The notes: generated by a model not told the origin, from the letters alone. Shown: positions 1-6,313, counted from the stretch's first letter. The stretch is DNA of 6,540 bases from an uncultured Flavobacteriales bacterium (GCA_913057815.1 CAJXOV010000126.1:1-6540); one strand, 5' to 3'. Numbers and translations are program-made.

Positions 1-47
1 GAGATGTAGAGAGGTCTCGTGGGCTCGGAGATGTGTATAAGAGACAG
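1..47 (+). other. Nextera library adapter with i7 index (artefact)
   Basis: Positions 14-47 match the complete 34-nt Nextera read-2 transposase adapter and end in the 19-bp Tn5 mosaic end AGATGTGTATAAGAGACAG (29-47). Positions 6-13 read GTAGAGAG, which I recall as the Nextera i7 index N707, and 1-5 (GAGAT) match the end of the P7 primer. This is synthetic sequence left on the contig and should be masked. Genomic sequence starts at 48. Confidence 0.97.
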
Positions 48-170
48 ATAGAAATCCATGCAATAAAAAGTTGTCATTGTGTATTTATTTGTGAGCCACT
101 TCGTCCTCCGTCACCACCTCCTACATCTCGGGTTTTGGAAGATGAAGTCTTCCGGTTGGAGTTGGAATAG
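48..170 (+). CDS. Possible 3' end of an unidentified gene (weak)
   Basis: From the first genomic base this frame is open for 40 codons and stops with TAG at 168-170. The peptide is proline-rich in the middle (around LRPPSPPPTS) and acidic near its end. If real, it is the tail of a gene cut by the library end, convergent with the minus-strand gene whose stop codon lies 25 nt further on. I recognise no family. The opposite strand is also open in one frame over about 113-195, so an open frame this short proves little. The segment is richer in C and G than the gene beside it and contains a 6-bp inverted repeat (GGAAGA 137-142, TCTTCC 148-153). It could equally be noncoding or a degraded gene. Confidence 0.2.
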   Translation: MEIHAIKSCHCVFICEPLRPPSPPPTSRVLEDEVFRLELE

Positions 171-195
171 AATGATGTTCTGGATGCTTTCAAAG

Positions 196-1041
196 TCAAA
201 ATGTTCTAATATTCATTGGCATTCTGAGTAAAATCGTATCTCCTGCACCTCTCCTTCCTATAACATCCCAGAATCTGACTTTCTGTTCGTTATCAAAATC
301 CTCCCTCCAATTAATTTGTTTTCCGTCTTGATCAATAATTTCTGCTCCACCTCCAGTGCTAGTGTATATTATTCGGTAATCAGCACAATTGTAATTACCT
401 TCTGTTTCAATGCTTCCGTTTTCATTGTACTCCTGAAAAATCCCACATTTATTTCCATCTCGATATTCTATTGACGACTTTAGTACTTGATTTCTAATAA
501 ACAGAGACTGTCCATGTATTTGTTCTTGCTCGTTGTAATGCACAATGCTGTACAAATCCCCCTTACTATTGAAGTCAGTTTGGCACCCGGTTAACTTTCC
601 GAATTGATGAAATGAAGTACGAGATATCACGCCATCTTTAACATCAACTACAGATTTATCTAAAAATCCAAAACTGAACTTAGCTAGCGTATAATCTACG
701 ATTGGTCCAAATAGACCTAAGCTAGACTTTTTAATTTCAAACGGACCGTCCAGCACTAAAGAATCATGGAAGTTAAGTAGCGAATACGAAATCGTGTATT
801 CTTCAGTTTTTCTACTTGATGTTTTTCCAGAAATGAGGACGTTATATCTGTCTGGAAGGTTTTCAGATGGAAGAACTATTATGTTAGGATTCGAATCAAT
901 TTCACCAAGTAAATTCCAGACGATATTTGGAGCTTCATGGTAAATTGTACTTGTCTTGACATTTAGTAATGATTTTCCAAACAATGAAAGACTTATCAGT
1001 AATAATGAGGAAATGATGGTTAATGAAGTGCTCTTTTTCAT
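196..1041 (-). CDS. Exported protein with MORN-like (YwqK-type) repeats
   Basis: This 281-aa protein starts with a typical signal peptide: MKK, then a hydrophobic core at about residues 7-21, with likely cleavage near residues 22-26. There is no lipobox cysteine, so it is probably periplasmic or secreted. Residues ~27-145 are not recognisable to me. Residues ~147-218 show loose repeats of about 22 residues with the pattern aromatic-x-x-x-G, for example 'GIFQEYNENGSIETEGNYN' at 200-218. This resembles the MORN_2/YwqK-like repeats common in Bacteroidota. The last 60 residues contain a GGGAEI turn and an 'INWREDFDNEQKVRFWDV' segment that belongs to no family I know. It lies 71 nt downstream of lspA on the same strand with no clear terminator between, so read-through from the ileS cluster is possible, though a separate promoter is as likely. 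Its function is unknown. The ATG at 1041 is supported by the signal peptide that follows it. Confidence 0.8.
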   Translation of the reverse strand: MKKSTSLTIISSLLLISLSLFGKSLLNVKTSTIYHEAPNIVWNLLGEIDSNPNIIVLPSENLPDRYNVLISGKTSSRKTEEYTISYSLLNFHDSLVLDGPFEIKKSSLGLFGPIVDYTLAKFSFGFLDKSVVDVKDGVISRTSFHQFGKLTGCQTDFNSKGDLYSIVHYNEQEQIHGQSLFIRNQVLKSSIEYRDGNKCGIFQEYNENGSIETEGNYNCADYRIIYTSTGGGAEIIDQDGKQINWREDFDNEQKVRFWDVIGRRGAGDTILLRMPMNIRTF

Positions 1042-1112
1042 AAGAGCGGAAGTTATTTAACTTTTATTGAACAAACTAGAATAATTCAGAAAGTCTGTAA
1101 GCTTAAACCTAA

Positions 1113-1754
1113 TTAAGTCTTCGCAGAAACCACGTCAACAACTTCAGAATCTAAACCCTCTTGTACCTCTTCCGCCTTTTCAGGTTTAGGGAAGTATTTT
1201 CTTTGGAAAAGAATGATCCAAATAACTCCTATGGTAATAGCAGAATCTGCTATGTTGAAAATAGGAGGGAAGATGCTGAAGGATATCATGTCTACCACAT
1301 TTCCTTGGAGAAATGAAGCATATCCCGCACCGAATTCTGTCATTTGAGCTAAGCCCGAATAATCTACTCCGTTAGCCAATCCTTTATCAAACATAAGTCC
1401 GAAAAACATACTGTCTAATATGTTTCCTACTGCTCCGGCTAGAATTAATGCTACGCACGTAATAAGCCCTTTAGGAGCTTTTGTTTTTACTAGTTTCCAA
1501 AGCGCATAAATAATGGCTCCTGATGCCAATAATCTAAATATACTAAGAGCTAGTTTACCCGCTATTCCACCAAATTCAAAACCGAAAGCCATGCCAGGAT
1601 TCTCTATGAACCTGATCACTAAAAAGTCGGAATCACCAAACACATAAATACCTTCACCGTAACGCATAGTAGTTTTTACCCATAGCTTAGACCCTTGGTC
1701 TATAACCAGAATTAATAAAGTAACGAATACTGCTCTAAAGGCTAACTTGTTGAT
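1113..1754 (-). CDS. lspA: Lipoprotein signal peptidase LspA (signal peptidase II), start not canonical
   Basis: LspA is an inner-membrane aspartyl protease that removes the signal peptide of prolipoproteins just before the diacylglyceryl-modified cysteine. With a start at 1754 the protein has 213 residues and four membrane helices (about 5-24, 67-89, 96-119, 166-187). Family motifs are all present: D19-Q-x-S-K23, ENPGMAFG (51-58), GNxxD (110-114), VVD with catalytic D155, and NIAD with catalytic D170. A stretch of about 30 residues between GNxxD and VVD and an acidic C-terminal tail make it longer than the E. coli enzyme (164 aa), as is usual in Bacteroidota. The first ATG in frame (1665-1667, residue 30) would remove helix 1 and the DQxSK motif, so it is not credible. 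No ATG, GTG or TTG exists between it and the upstream stop at 1788-1790. ATC at 1752-1754 is the best candidate, giving a peptide reading NKLAFRAVFVTLLILVIDQG after the initiator. It lies 20 nt after the stop of the preceding gene, which suggests co-transcription. The product is certain; the start is not. Confidence 0.93.
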   Translation of the reverse strand: MNKLAFRAVFVTLLILVIDQGSKLWVKTTMRYGEGIYVFGDSDFLVIRFIENPGMAFGFEFGGIAGKLALSIFRLLASGAIIYALWKLVKTKAPKGLITCVALILAGAVGNILDSMFFGLMFDKGLANGVDYSGLAQMTEFGAGYASFLQGNVVDMISFSIFPPIFNIADSAITIGVIWIILFQRKYFPKPEKAEEVQEGLDSEVVDVVSAKT

Positions 1755-1774
1755 GGCGGGTGTTTTTAATATTC

Positions 1775-2146
1775 TTATTGCATTCTTTTAGCTTCTATGC
1801 TTAATGTAGCATGAGGAACTAATTTTAAACGTTCTTTCTGAATCAGCTTTCCTGTAACTCTGCAAAGACCATAAGTCTTATTCTTAATTCTCAATAAAGC
1901 ATTCTCTAAACTCTCTACAAACTTCTCCTGACGAGTAGCTAGCTTAGCTGTCTCTTCCTTGCTCATAGTTTCTGATCCGTCTTCCATCAGTTTGAAAGAT
2001 GAAGCAGTATCATTCGTGTTATTGCTATCAATGTTAGACAATGAACGCGTAAGTTGGTCTAAATCTTCTTTAGCCATCTCTAATTTTTCTTTTATTAACG
2101 CTTCGAATTCTTTCAAATCAGCGTCTCCGTATCTAGCTTGTGCCAT
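1775..2146 (-). CDS. DksA/TraR-family regulator, degenerate zinc finger
   Basis: The 123-aa protein has an N-terminal helical part rich in Glu and Lys (about 8-36, likely the coiled coil), a polar linker (37-62), a second helix (63-90), and the family's C-terminal block 'YGLCRVTGKLIQKERLKLVP' (92-111) followed by HATLSIEAK (112-120). DksA/TraR proteins bind RNA polymerase through its secondary channel and tune initiation, in some bacteria together with ppGpp. Classical members bind zinc with four cysteines; here C95 is the only cysteine in the protein, so that site cannot form. I believe this single-Cys CRVTGKLI form is usual for the Bacteroidota homologue next to ileS. The start is the ATG 4 nt after the ileS stop codon, and lspA follows 20 nt after its own stop, so it is the middle gene of a tight operon and probably translationally coupled to ileS. 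The function in this lineage is inferred from the family. Confidence 0.88.
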   Translation of the reverse strand: MAQARYGDADLKEFEALIKEKLEMAKEDLDQLTRSLSNIDSNNTNDTASSFKLMEDGSETMSKEETAKLATRQEKFVESLENALLRIKNKTYGLCRVTGKLIQKERLKLVPHATLSIEAKRMQ

Positions 2147-2150
2147 GGAC

Positions 2151-5100
2151 TTATATTCTATTTATAGCTATCTCTGTGCTAGTTTCAGCATCTATGTCTA
2201 CAGTAGTACCGCCTGTGGCGCCTTCTACTATTTCTAAAGTGTCTGCTAAAACTTCCGCGCAAATATATATTTTGTTTGCTTCTACAGCACTGCTGATAGC
2301 TGGTGTATTTTTTATTTTAATTTCAATTCTATCTGTTACTTCGAATCCTGAGTCTTTTCTCAAGTTCTGAATCCTGTTTACCAATTCTCGGGCCACACCT
2401 TCACCTTTTAATTCTTCAGTGAGTGTAATGTCTAGCGCTACAGTTAATCCTCCTTCTGTAGCTACTAACCATCCTGGAATATCGTCAGTCGTTATTTCAA
2501 CGTCCTCCATAGAAATAGTCACTTTTTCAGTTCCTAAGTCCAGCTCCATTCCTTGGTTTTTCTCTAGCGTTGCAATATCCTCTTCGCTAAATCCATTCAC
2601 CACTCCGGCTATGGCTTTCATGTGTTTACCGAATTTAGGCCCTAAGGTTTTAAAATTGGGCTTAATTCTTTTCACTAATATGTTAGAAGACTCATCCAGG
2701 TACTCTATTTCTTTGATGTTTACCTCAGAAAGAATCAAGTCTTTCACTGCACCAATCTGACGCTTAAACGTCTCGTTCAGTACAGGAACCATTATTTTTT
2801 GTAACGGCTGTCTAACTTTTATTTTCTCCTTAGCTCTAAGGCTTAACACCATAGAAGAGACTTTCTGAGCTATTTCCATTCTAGCCTCTAAGTCGGAGTC
2901 AATCTCTGAAGTGTTGGCTACAGGGAAGTTGGTAAGGTGAACACTCTCAGCCCTGTCATCTCGACTTCGCTCGATGTCCTCTTTCGCTCCATCTTGGACA
3001 CTGAGCGGAGCCGAAGTGTCATTGGCACTCCTTCCTGTCACAGCATCTAAATCCTGGAACAACCTGTCTGAAAAGAAAGGAGCTATAGGACTCATCATGA
3101 TACTAAGCGTTTCCAAACATTTATAAAGGGTCTGGTATGCGCTAATCTTATCGGTAGAATATTCTCCTTTCCAGAAACGTCTTCTACATAAACGCACGTA
3201 CCAGTTACTCAACTGATCTGCGGTAAAATCATAAATTAATCTTCCTGCTAGTGTAGGTTCAAACTCTTCATAAGCCTTGTCTACTGTAGTAATCAGCGTG
3301 TTCAGTTTGGAAAGGATCCAACGGTCTATCTCAGGTCTTTCAGCGAAAGGAATATCTGCTTCAGCATAGCTAAAGTTATCTATGTTGGCATAAAGTCCGA
3401 AGAATGAATAGGTGTTATACAACGTTCCGAAGAACTTACGTTGTACTTCGGTAATTCCATCTAAATCGAACTTTAGATTATCCCAAGGCTGCGCATTGGT
3501 GATCATATACCATCTAGTGGCATCTGCCCCGTATTTACTAAGCGTAGCAAAAGGATCTGCTGCATTCCCCAAACGCTTACTCATCTTCTGACCGTTCTTA
3601 TCTAGCACTAGCCCATTAGAGATAACGGCTTTGTATGCTACAGAGTCAAAAACCATAGTTCCTATGGCATGAAGTGTATAGAACCATCCTCTAGTCTGGT
3701 CTACTCCTTCAGCTATAAAATCTGCTGGGTATGATTTATTATCGTCTATTAATTCTTTATTTTCAAATGGGTAATGCCATTGTGCATAAGGCATAGAACC
3801 TGAATCAAACCACACATCAATAAGATCTGCCTCACGTTCCATAGGCTTTCCTTTAGAGGAAACCAAAGTGATGGCATCTACATAATTCTTGTGTAAATCG
3901 AAGGTGTCGTAATTGTCTTTAGACATATCTCCAGGAGAGAAATCGGCTAGTGGATTGGTATCCATTATACCTGCAGCCACTGCTTTTTCGCATTCTGCTT
4001 TTAGCTGTTCTGCAGATTCTATACAGATCTCTTCATCTCCTTCTTCTGTTCTCCAGATAGGAATAGGAATTCCCCAGAAACGCGAACGTGAAAGGTTCCA
4101 GTCATTGGCATTGCTTAACCAGTTTCCGAATCTTCCTGTTCCAGTAGACTTCGGTTTCCAGTTGATGGTGTTGTTCAACTCCACCATACGCTCCTTAGCC
4201 TTAGTTACTTTAATGAACCAAGAATCCAGTGGGTAATAAAGCACTGGCTTATCAGTTCTCCAGCAGTGCGGGTAACTGTGCACATACTTTTCTACGTGAA
4301 ATGCCTTGTCTTGCTCTTTTAATTTTATAGATATTTCTACATCAGCAGATCGGTCTGGACGCTCTTCATCTGAGTAGTATTCGTTCTTTACATACTTGCC
4401 AGCCATGTCTCCCATTTCGGCTACAAATTTCCCTTGGAGATCTACCAAAGGCACAGCGTTTCCGTGAGCATCTTCTATGAGCATAGGAGGAATTCCAGCT
4501 TCCTTAGCCACCATAGCATCATCCTGCCCGAAAGTAGGAGCTATGTGTACTATTCCTGTTCCATCTTCTGTAGTTACGAAATCTCCTGTAATTACTCTAA
4601 ATGCCTCTTCTGGAGTTTCCATTGGAAGGCAGTAATCTAAGAGTTGGTGGTATTTCACACCTACTAGGTCTGAACCTTTGCAACGCCCTATTACTTCAAA
4701 CTCTACACCCTTTTTTACCGGGAAGTGTTTTCCTAATAAAGCCTCAGCTACCAGCACTGTGATAGGAGAGTTAGTATATTTATTAGTAGAATTAACGATG
4801 AGGTAATCCACCTTAGGCCCCACAGCCAGAGCCGTGTTAGAAGGAAGTGTCCACGGAGTAGTAGTCCATGCGATAAACGCTGGAGTAGCTACTGCAGATT
4901 TCCCTTCTTCTATAAACTGTTCTATTAGAGCTAAACTCTCTTCTTTTACAGAAAACTGAGCTATAGCAGAAGTATCGGTCACATCTCTATAACATCCAGG
5001 TTGGTTGATCTCATGAGAAGAAAGTCCTGTTCCTGCGGCTGGAGAATACGGCTGAATGGTATAGCCCTTATACATCATGTCTTTCTTATGCAGCTGGCTT

Positions 5101-5594
5101 AAAATCCACCACACAGATTCCATATACTTGTTTTCATAGGTGATATATGGATCTTCCATATCTACCCAATATCCCATTTTCTCAGTCAGATCATTCCACA
5201 CATCTGTGTACTTCATAACCGCTTTACGGCAGGCCTGATTGTACTCTTCTATGGTGATTTTCTTTCCTATATCTTCTTTGGTAATTCCGAGCTCTTTTTC
5301 TACGCCTAGCTCTACTGGAAGACCGTGTGTGTCCCATCCTGCTTTACGTTTTACTTGGAAACCTTTAAGGGTTTTATAGCGGCAGAAAATGTCTTTTATA
5401 GAACGAGCCATCACATGGTGAATACCAGGCATACCATTGGCACTAGGAGGTCCTTCGAAAAACACGAAAGGTTTTTTTCCTTCACGCGTAGCAATGGATT
5501 TTTCAAACGTCCCTCTATCATTCCACTCCTTAAGAACCTCATCAGCTATAGATGGAAGGTCTAGTCCTTTGTATTCTTTATATTTCTGTGCCAT
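2151..5594 (-). CDS. ileS: Isoleucyl-tRNA synthetase, type 2 (IleRS2), with GXHH signature
   Basis: This cytoplasmic class I synthetase attaches isoleucine to tRNA-Ile and edits misformed Val-tRNA. It has 1147 residues. The ATP-binding signature lies in 'GPPSANGMPGIHH' and reads G57-I-H-H60 where most class I enzymes have HxGH. The second signature is K670-M-S-K-R674. The CP1 editing domain looks intact: the WTTTPWTLP peptide at 243-251, and GTGIVHIAP...GQDD at 345-359 with H350 and D359 matching the editing-site His and Asp of the E. coli enzyme. The anticodon-binding region starts near 750, and a type-2-like C-terminal domain runs from about 1000 to the end. There is no C-terminal CxxC zinc motif as in type 1 enzymes. 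Residues ~858-881 are encoded by a palindromic repeat insertion and are probably not ancestral. The ATG at 5594 fits the conserved N-terminus and is preceded by AAAGGCAAACA. It is the first gene of the ileS - dksA-like - lspA cluster, the pairing of ileS and lspA being seen also in E. coli. Confidence 0.98.
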   Translation of the reverse strand: MAQKYKEYKGLDLPSIADEVLKEWNDRGTFEKSIATREGKKPFVFFEGPPSANGMPGIHHVMARSIKDIFCRYKTLKGFQVKRKAGWDTHGLPVELGVEKELGITKEDIGKKITIEEYNQACRKAVMKYTDVWNDLTEKMGYWVDMEDPYITYENKYMESVWWILSQLHKKDMMYKGYTIQPYSPAAGTGLSSHEINQPGCYRDVTDTSAIAQFSVKEESLALIEQFIEEGKSAVATPAFIAWTTTPWTLPSNTALAVGPKVDYLIVNSTNKYTNSPITVLVAEALLGKHFPVKKGVEFEVIGRCKGSDLVGVKYHQLLDYCLPMETPEEAFRVITGDFVTTEDGTGIVHIAPTFGQDDAMVAKEAGIPPMLIEDAHGNAVPLVDLQGKFVAEMGDMAGKYVKNEYYSDEERPDRSADVEISIKLKEQDKAFHVEKYVHSYPHCWRTDKPVLYYPLDSWFIKVTKAKERMVELNNTINWKPKSTGTGRFGNWLSNANDWNLSRSRFWGIPIPIWRTEEGDEEICIESAEQLKAECEKAVAAGIMDTNPLADFSPGDMSKDNYDTFDLHKNYVDAITLVSSKGKPMEREADLIDVWFDSGSMPYAQWHYPFENKELIDDNKSYPADFIAEGVDQTRGWFYTLHAIGTMVFDSVAYKAVISNGLVLDKNGQKMSKRLGNAADPFATLSKYGADATRWYMITNAQPWDNLKFDLDGITEVQRKFFGTLYNTYSFFGLYANIDNFSYAEADIPFAERPEIDRWILSKLNTLITTVDKAYEEFEPTLAGRLIYDFTADQLSNWYVRLCRRRFWKGEYSTDKISAYQTLYKCLETLSIMMSPIAPFFSDRLFQDLDAVTGRSANDTSAPLSVQDGAKEDIERSRDDRAESVHLTNFPVANTSEIDSDLEARMEIAQKVSSMVLSLRAKEKIKVRQPLQKIMVPVLNETFKRQIGAVKDLILSEVNIKEIEYLDESSNILVKRIKPNFKTLGPKFGKHMKAIAGVVNGFSEEDIATLEKNQGMELDLGTEKVTISMEDVEITTDDIPGWLVATEGGLTVALDITLTEELKGEGVARELVNRIQNLRKDSGFEVTDRIEIKIKNTPAISSAVEANKIYICAEVLADTLEIVEGATGGTTVDIDAETSTEIAINRI
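2954..3022. repeat. REP-like pair of palindromes inserted in ileS
   Basis: Two imperfect palindromes lie 20 nt apart inside ileS. The first (2957-2976) pairs CATCTCGA with TCGATG around CTTCGC, with a 2-nt bulge. The second (2997-3020) pairs GACACT (2997-3002) with AGTGTC (3015-3020) and has an inner CGG/CCG. Both cores, TCGACTTCGCTCGA and TGAGCGGAGCCGAAGTG, resemble short repeats that I recall as abundant between genes of Flavobacteriia. A direct repeat TGTCAT stands at 2954-2959 and again at 3017-3022. The two copies are exactly 63 nt apart, so one copy plus the insert equals 21 codons and the frame is kept. The translated stretch (about residues 858-881) is highly charged and lacks the character of the surrounding synthetase. 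Confidence 0.75.
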
Positions 5595-5603
5595 TGTTTG
5601 CCT

Positions 5604-5663
5604 TTAAAAAAAGATGGACGAAGATAAAAAATTATCCATCACGAAACGCACGTATTTAGCCAT
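5604..5663 (-). CDS. Possible 19-aa leader peptide upstream of ileS
   Basis: An ATG at 5661-5663 opens a frame of 19 codons (MAKYVRFVMDNFLSSSIFF) that ends with TAA at 5604-5606, 9 nt before the ileS start. Its second half runs through the hairpin and the T run of the ileS leader. This is the layout of a leader peptide that could sense translation, but it holds only one Ile codon (ATC, third from the end), lying in the downstream arm of the stem. Classic attenuators of Ile enzymes carry several. No strong ribosome binding site is visible. It may be chance. Confidence 0.25.
   Translation of the reverse strand: MAKYVRFVMDNFLSSSIFF
5606..5640 (-). promoter_or_regulatory. Terminator-like hairpin in the ileS leader (candidate attenuator)
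   Basis: On the ileS strand GATGGA (5640-5635) pairs with TCCATC (5618-5613), with an inner TAA/TTA pair, and is followed at once by seven T (5612-5606). An alternative stem GATAA/TTATC (5623-5627 with 5632-5636) shares two bases with the first and would compete with it. The T run ends 11 nt before the ileS ATG, so a terminator here would stop transcription of the whole cluster before it begins. The stem is short and only half G:C, so efficiency would be modest. Confidence 0.4.
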
Positions 5664-5691
5664 ACCTAAAGGGTTAAGAATGACGGCACAG

Positions 5692-5719
5692 AGTTTGTTA
5701 ATTTTTTGTTAAACAAACT
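5692..5719. promoter_or_regulatory. 8-bp inverted repeat in the ileS/lipoprotein divergent region
   Basis: AGTTTGTT (5692-5699) and AACAAACT (5712-5719) form a perfect 8-bp inverted repeat with a 12-nt T-rich spacer, ending 3 nt before the lipoprotein gene start. On the ileS strand the right arm reads TTAGTTTG, which matches five of six fixed bases of the Bacteroidota -7 promoter consensus TAnnTTTG. I see no matching TTG about 20 nt further upstream. It may be a promoter or an operator serving the divergent pair; this is a suggestion only. Confidence 0.3.
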
Positions 5720-5722
5720 AAT

Positions 5723-6313
5723 ATGGCTATGTATAAATCTTCTTTTTTTCTGGCTTTTTTATGTGCTATAATTCTGAATAGCTGTATGACTTATGGAGAC
5801 ACTACCAATTCTTCTTTTAAAGGGAATGAATATAGAAATAGAAAGCCTGAAAGTTTTTATATGTTCTTCGAAACTGACTCAATAGATTTTGATTACGAGT
5901 CGCTTGGTAAAGTGAAGACCGTAAGTAACCGAACTGATTTGGATACTGAAGTTTTAGAAAGGATGGCTTATGAAGCATGGTCTAACGGAGCCAATACCAT
6001 TTTATTTATTAAATATAGCACCCAGGAACGAACTGAAGGAACCTTTGATTTACTTCTAGATTCTGAGGAGGAAGAAGAAAATTCTGAGATTTACTATGAT
6101 GCTATCGTTTATGAAGGAATGGCGAGTTATGTGAATGTTACGCCAGAGTTTAAAGAACAGTATGGAGAAGGAATTGACTTGTTTTATGTGAAAAAGGTAG
6201 AACAGGATTTAACCAAAGAATCGAATCGAAAGGGTGGAGAAGCAGTAATGCTATTAGTGGGAGGCATTGTTTCATTAGTGGCGCTTATAATTTCGCCAGA
6301 TGAAGATGAGTAA
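5723..6313 (+). CDS. Predicted lipoprotein with C-terminal hydrophobic segment, unknown function
   Basis: The 196-aa protein begins with a lipoprotein signal peptide: K5, a hydrophobic stretch (8-18), and the lipobox L-N-S-C with C21 as the expected lipidated residue. It is thus a predicted substrate of the LspA encoded in this window. Residues ~58-138 form a compact domain with the pattern 'ESLGKVKTVS', then 'MAYEAWSNGANTILFIKYS', then 'YYDAIVYEGMASYVNV'. The sequence Gly-Ala-Asn before a strand and an Ala/Gly-rich final strand recall YbjQ-like or similar small lipoprotein domains, but I cannot assign a family. A run of five glutamates lies at 115-119. Residues ~172-191 (GGEAVMLLVGGIVSLVALII) look like a membrane helix, followed by the acidic tail SPDEDE. 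The gene is divergent from ileS. A second in-frame ATG at 5729 (residue 3) would also leave a workable signal peptide, so the start is uncertain by two codons. Confidence 0.82.
   Translation: MAMYKSSFFLAFLCAIILNSCMTYGDTTNSSFKGNEYRNRKPESFYMFFETDSIDFDYESLGKVKTVSNRTDLDTEVLERMAYEAWSNGANTILFIKYSTQERTEGTFDLLLDSEEEEENSEIYYDAIVYEGMASYVNVTPEFKEQYGEGIDLFYVKKVEQDLTKESNRKGGEAVMLLVGGIVSLVALIISPDEDE

Noticed and set aside
29..47. Tn5 mosaic ends at both termini (29-47 and 6495-6513) as ends of a natural composite transposon
   Set aside because: They are embedded in full synthetic Nextera adapters with index and P5/P7 sequence, and no transposase gene lies between them.
48..77. Minus-strand ATG at 75-77 as the start of a gene running off the left edge
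   Set aside because: Only ten codons precede the adapter, and nothing identifies the peptide.
137..153. GGAAGA/TCTTCC hairpin as a terminator of the exported-protein gene
   Set aside because: The 6-bp stem is about 43 nt past the stop codon and no T run follows it on either strand.
1042..1112. Intrinsic terminator after lspA
   Set aside because: Only a 4-bp CAGA/TCTG stem is present, without a T run; nothing convincing.
1113..1667. LspA starting at the ATG at 1665-1667 (184 aa)
   Set aside because: It would lose the first membrane helix and the DQxSK motif, both of which are encoded in frame just upstream.
2954..3022. CRISPR-like repeat unit in ileS
   Set aside because: The two palindromes differ in sequence, occur once each and have no repeat-spacer periodicity.
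1959..5564. Several open frames on the plus strand opposite ileS and the dksA-like gene
   Set aside because: They are antisense to clearly conserved coding sequence, have no recognisable domains and show low-complexity, Ser-rich translations typical of antisense frames.
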